Shown here: piece after piece, positions 63,889 through 64,000 of the stretch
Numbering within the stretch: the stretch's first letter is position 1
Layout of the letters: every line of letters starts with the position of its first letter
Source: J005 sp964613235
GTDB lineage: Bacteria; Pseudomonadota; Zetaproteobacteria; Mariprofundales; Mariprofundaceae
Reading direction: 5' to 3'
Length of the DNA: 64,000 bases
NCBI GenBank assembly: GCA_964613235.1
Contig: CAZTGM010000002.1
Location: 14,761 to 78,760 of the forward strand
The notes under the pieces: model-generated
What the model was told of the DNA's origin: nothing
Databases searched by the model: none
The model's input: only the letters and a program-made list of their open reading frames with translations
Position numbers and translations under genes: made by a program

Positions 63889-63951
63889 AGCGACCCAAGA
63901 GAACCGCTTACACTCCATTTTATACTACTTCATTCGTTTTGTCCAGGCGTA

Positions 63952-64000
63952 TCAGCTATCGGTTTTGCCATCTGGGGCGGGCAGGATGATATCAATGCGC
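63952..64000 (-). CDS. 3' end of an unidentified gene (partial)
   Basis: The minus strand is open from the window edge for 15 residues, RIDIILPAPDGKTDS, then TGA. The terminator just downstream supports a real gene end here. Too short to name. Confidence 0.45.
   Translation of the reverse strand, partial: RIDIILPAPDGKTDS

Noticed and set aside
1..64000. Mobile elements, CRISPR arrays, prophage or toxin-antitoxin islands
   Set aside because: No transposase, integrase, regularly spaced repeats or phage genes seen; gene content and composition look uniform and core-like.

Overview
This window reads as ordinary chromosomal DNA of a diderm proteobacterium. It is gene-dense, moderately GC-rich, and contains almost only housekeeping, envelope and stress genes. 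I saw no rRNA, tRNA, CRISPR array, insertion sequence, prophage or plasmid gene, and no gene-free stretch longer than about 250 bases. FabI, AccBC, PilS/PilR, MlaA, the YdbH-YnbE-YdbL trio, Tas and YgiQ point to the gamma/beta/zeta part of the Proteobacteria. A small SAP/four-cysteine protein, a psd-pssA-leuA order and a NusG-domain-II/Gx-transporter pair lean towards Zetaproteobacteria (Mariprofundus-like) or a relative. That placement is inference, not proof.

Layout, left to right. 1-8.9 kb: 3' end of glmU, glmS, aroE, then type IV pilus genes pilC, pilS, pilR and pilD, running into coaE. 9-14.4 kb: rho with its terminator, a HAD nucleotidase on the other strand, then fmdB-like, truncated haemoglobin, tas and an MlaA-type lipoprotein carrying a C-terminal SPOR domain. 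14.4-18.5 kb (minus): an Omp85-like barrel, an NAD-binding epimerase-like protein, fabI and aroC. 18.6-23.6 kb: a tight operon of a LolA-like periplasmic protein, two FtsX/LolC-type permeases, a LolD-type ATPase and an outer-membrane barrel protein. It converges on ydbH-ynbE-ydbL (26.6-23.6 kb, minus). 26.7-29.9 kb: psd and pssA (phosphatidylethanolamine synthesis), then leuA behind what looks like a classical leucine attenuator. 30-36.6 kb: a heavy-metal RND efflux operon (CzcI-like, CzcC, CzcB, CzcA) and a small membrane protein.

36.6-42.8 kb: TPR protein, aroQ, accB, accC (minus); thiS, thiG, hemE (plus); a coiled-coil cytochrome c lipoprotein (minus). 42.9-50.2 kb: NYN/OST-HTH RNA-binding protein, YaiI, a one-repeat DUF1456 protein, deaD, a glycine-zipper/TPR protein, apaG, a GST and YgiQ. 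50.3-56.6 kb: an FMN glutamate-synthase-like protein, an M48 protease, a U32 protease (TrhP/YegQ), the SAP/four-cysteine protein, TerB, a tiny membrane protein, and a histone-deacetylase-family gene broken by one frameshift. 56.6-61.8 kb (minus): a compact chain NusG-II, Gx transporter, TonB-like, mutY, ggt and a class-I glutamine amidotransferase. 61.9-64 kb: an SDR, an MscS channel, a Rieske protein, and the last codons of an unidentified gene.

The strongest theme is the cell envelope. Between 13 and 28 kb lie an MlaA-SPOR fusion, an Omp85-like protein, a LolA/LolCD-like transport operon with its own barrel, the YdbH phospholipid-transport system, and phosphatidylethanolamine synthesis. The best candidate for an undescribed system is the LolA-like/ABC/barrel operon. 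The clearest regulatory element is the leuA attenuator.
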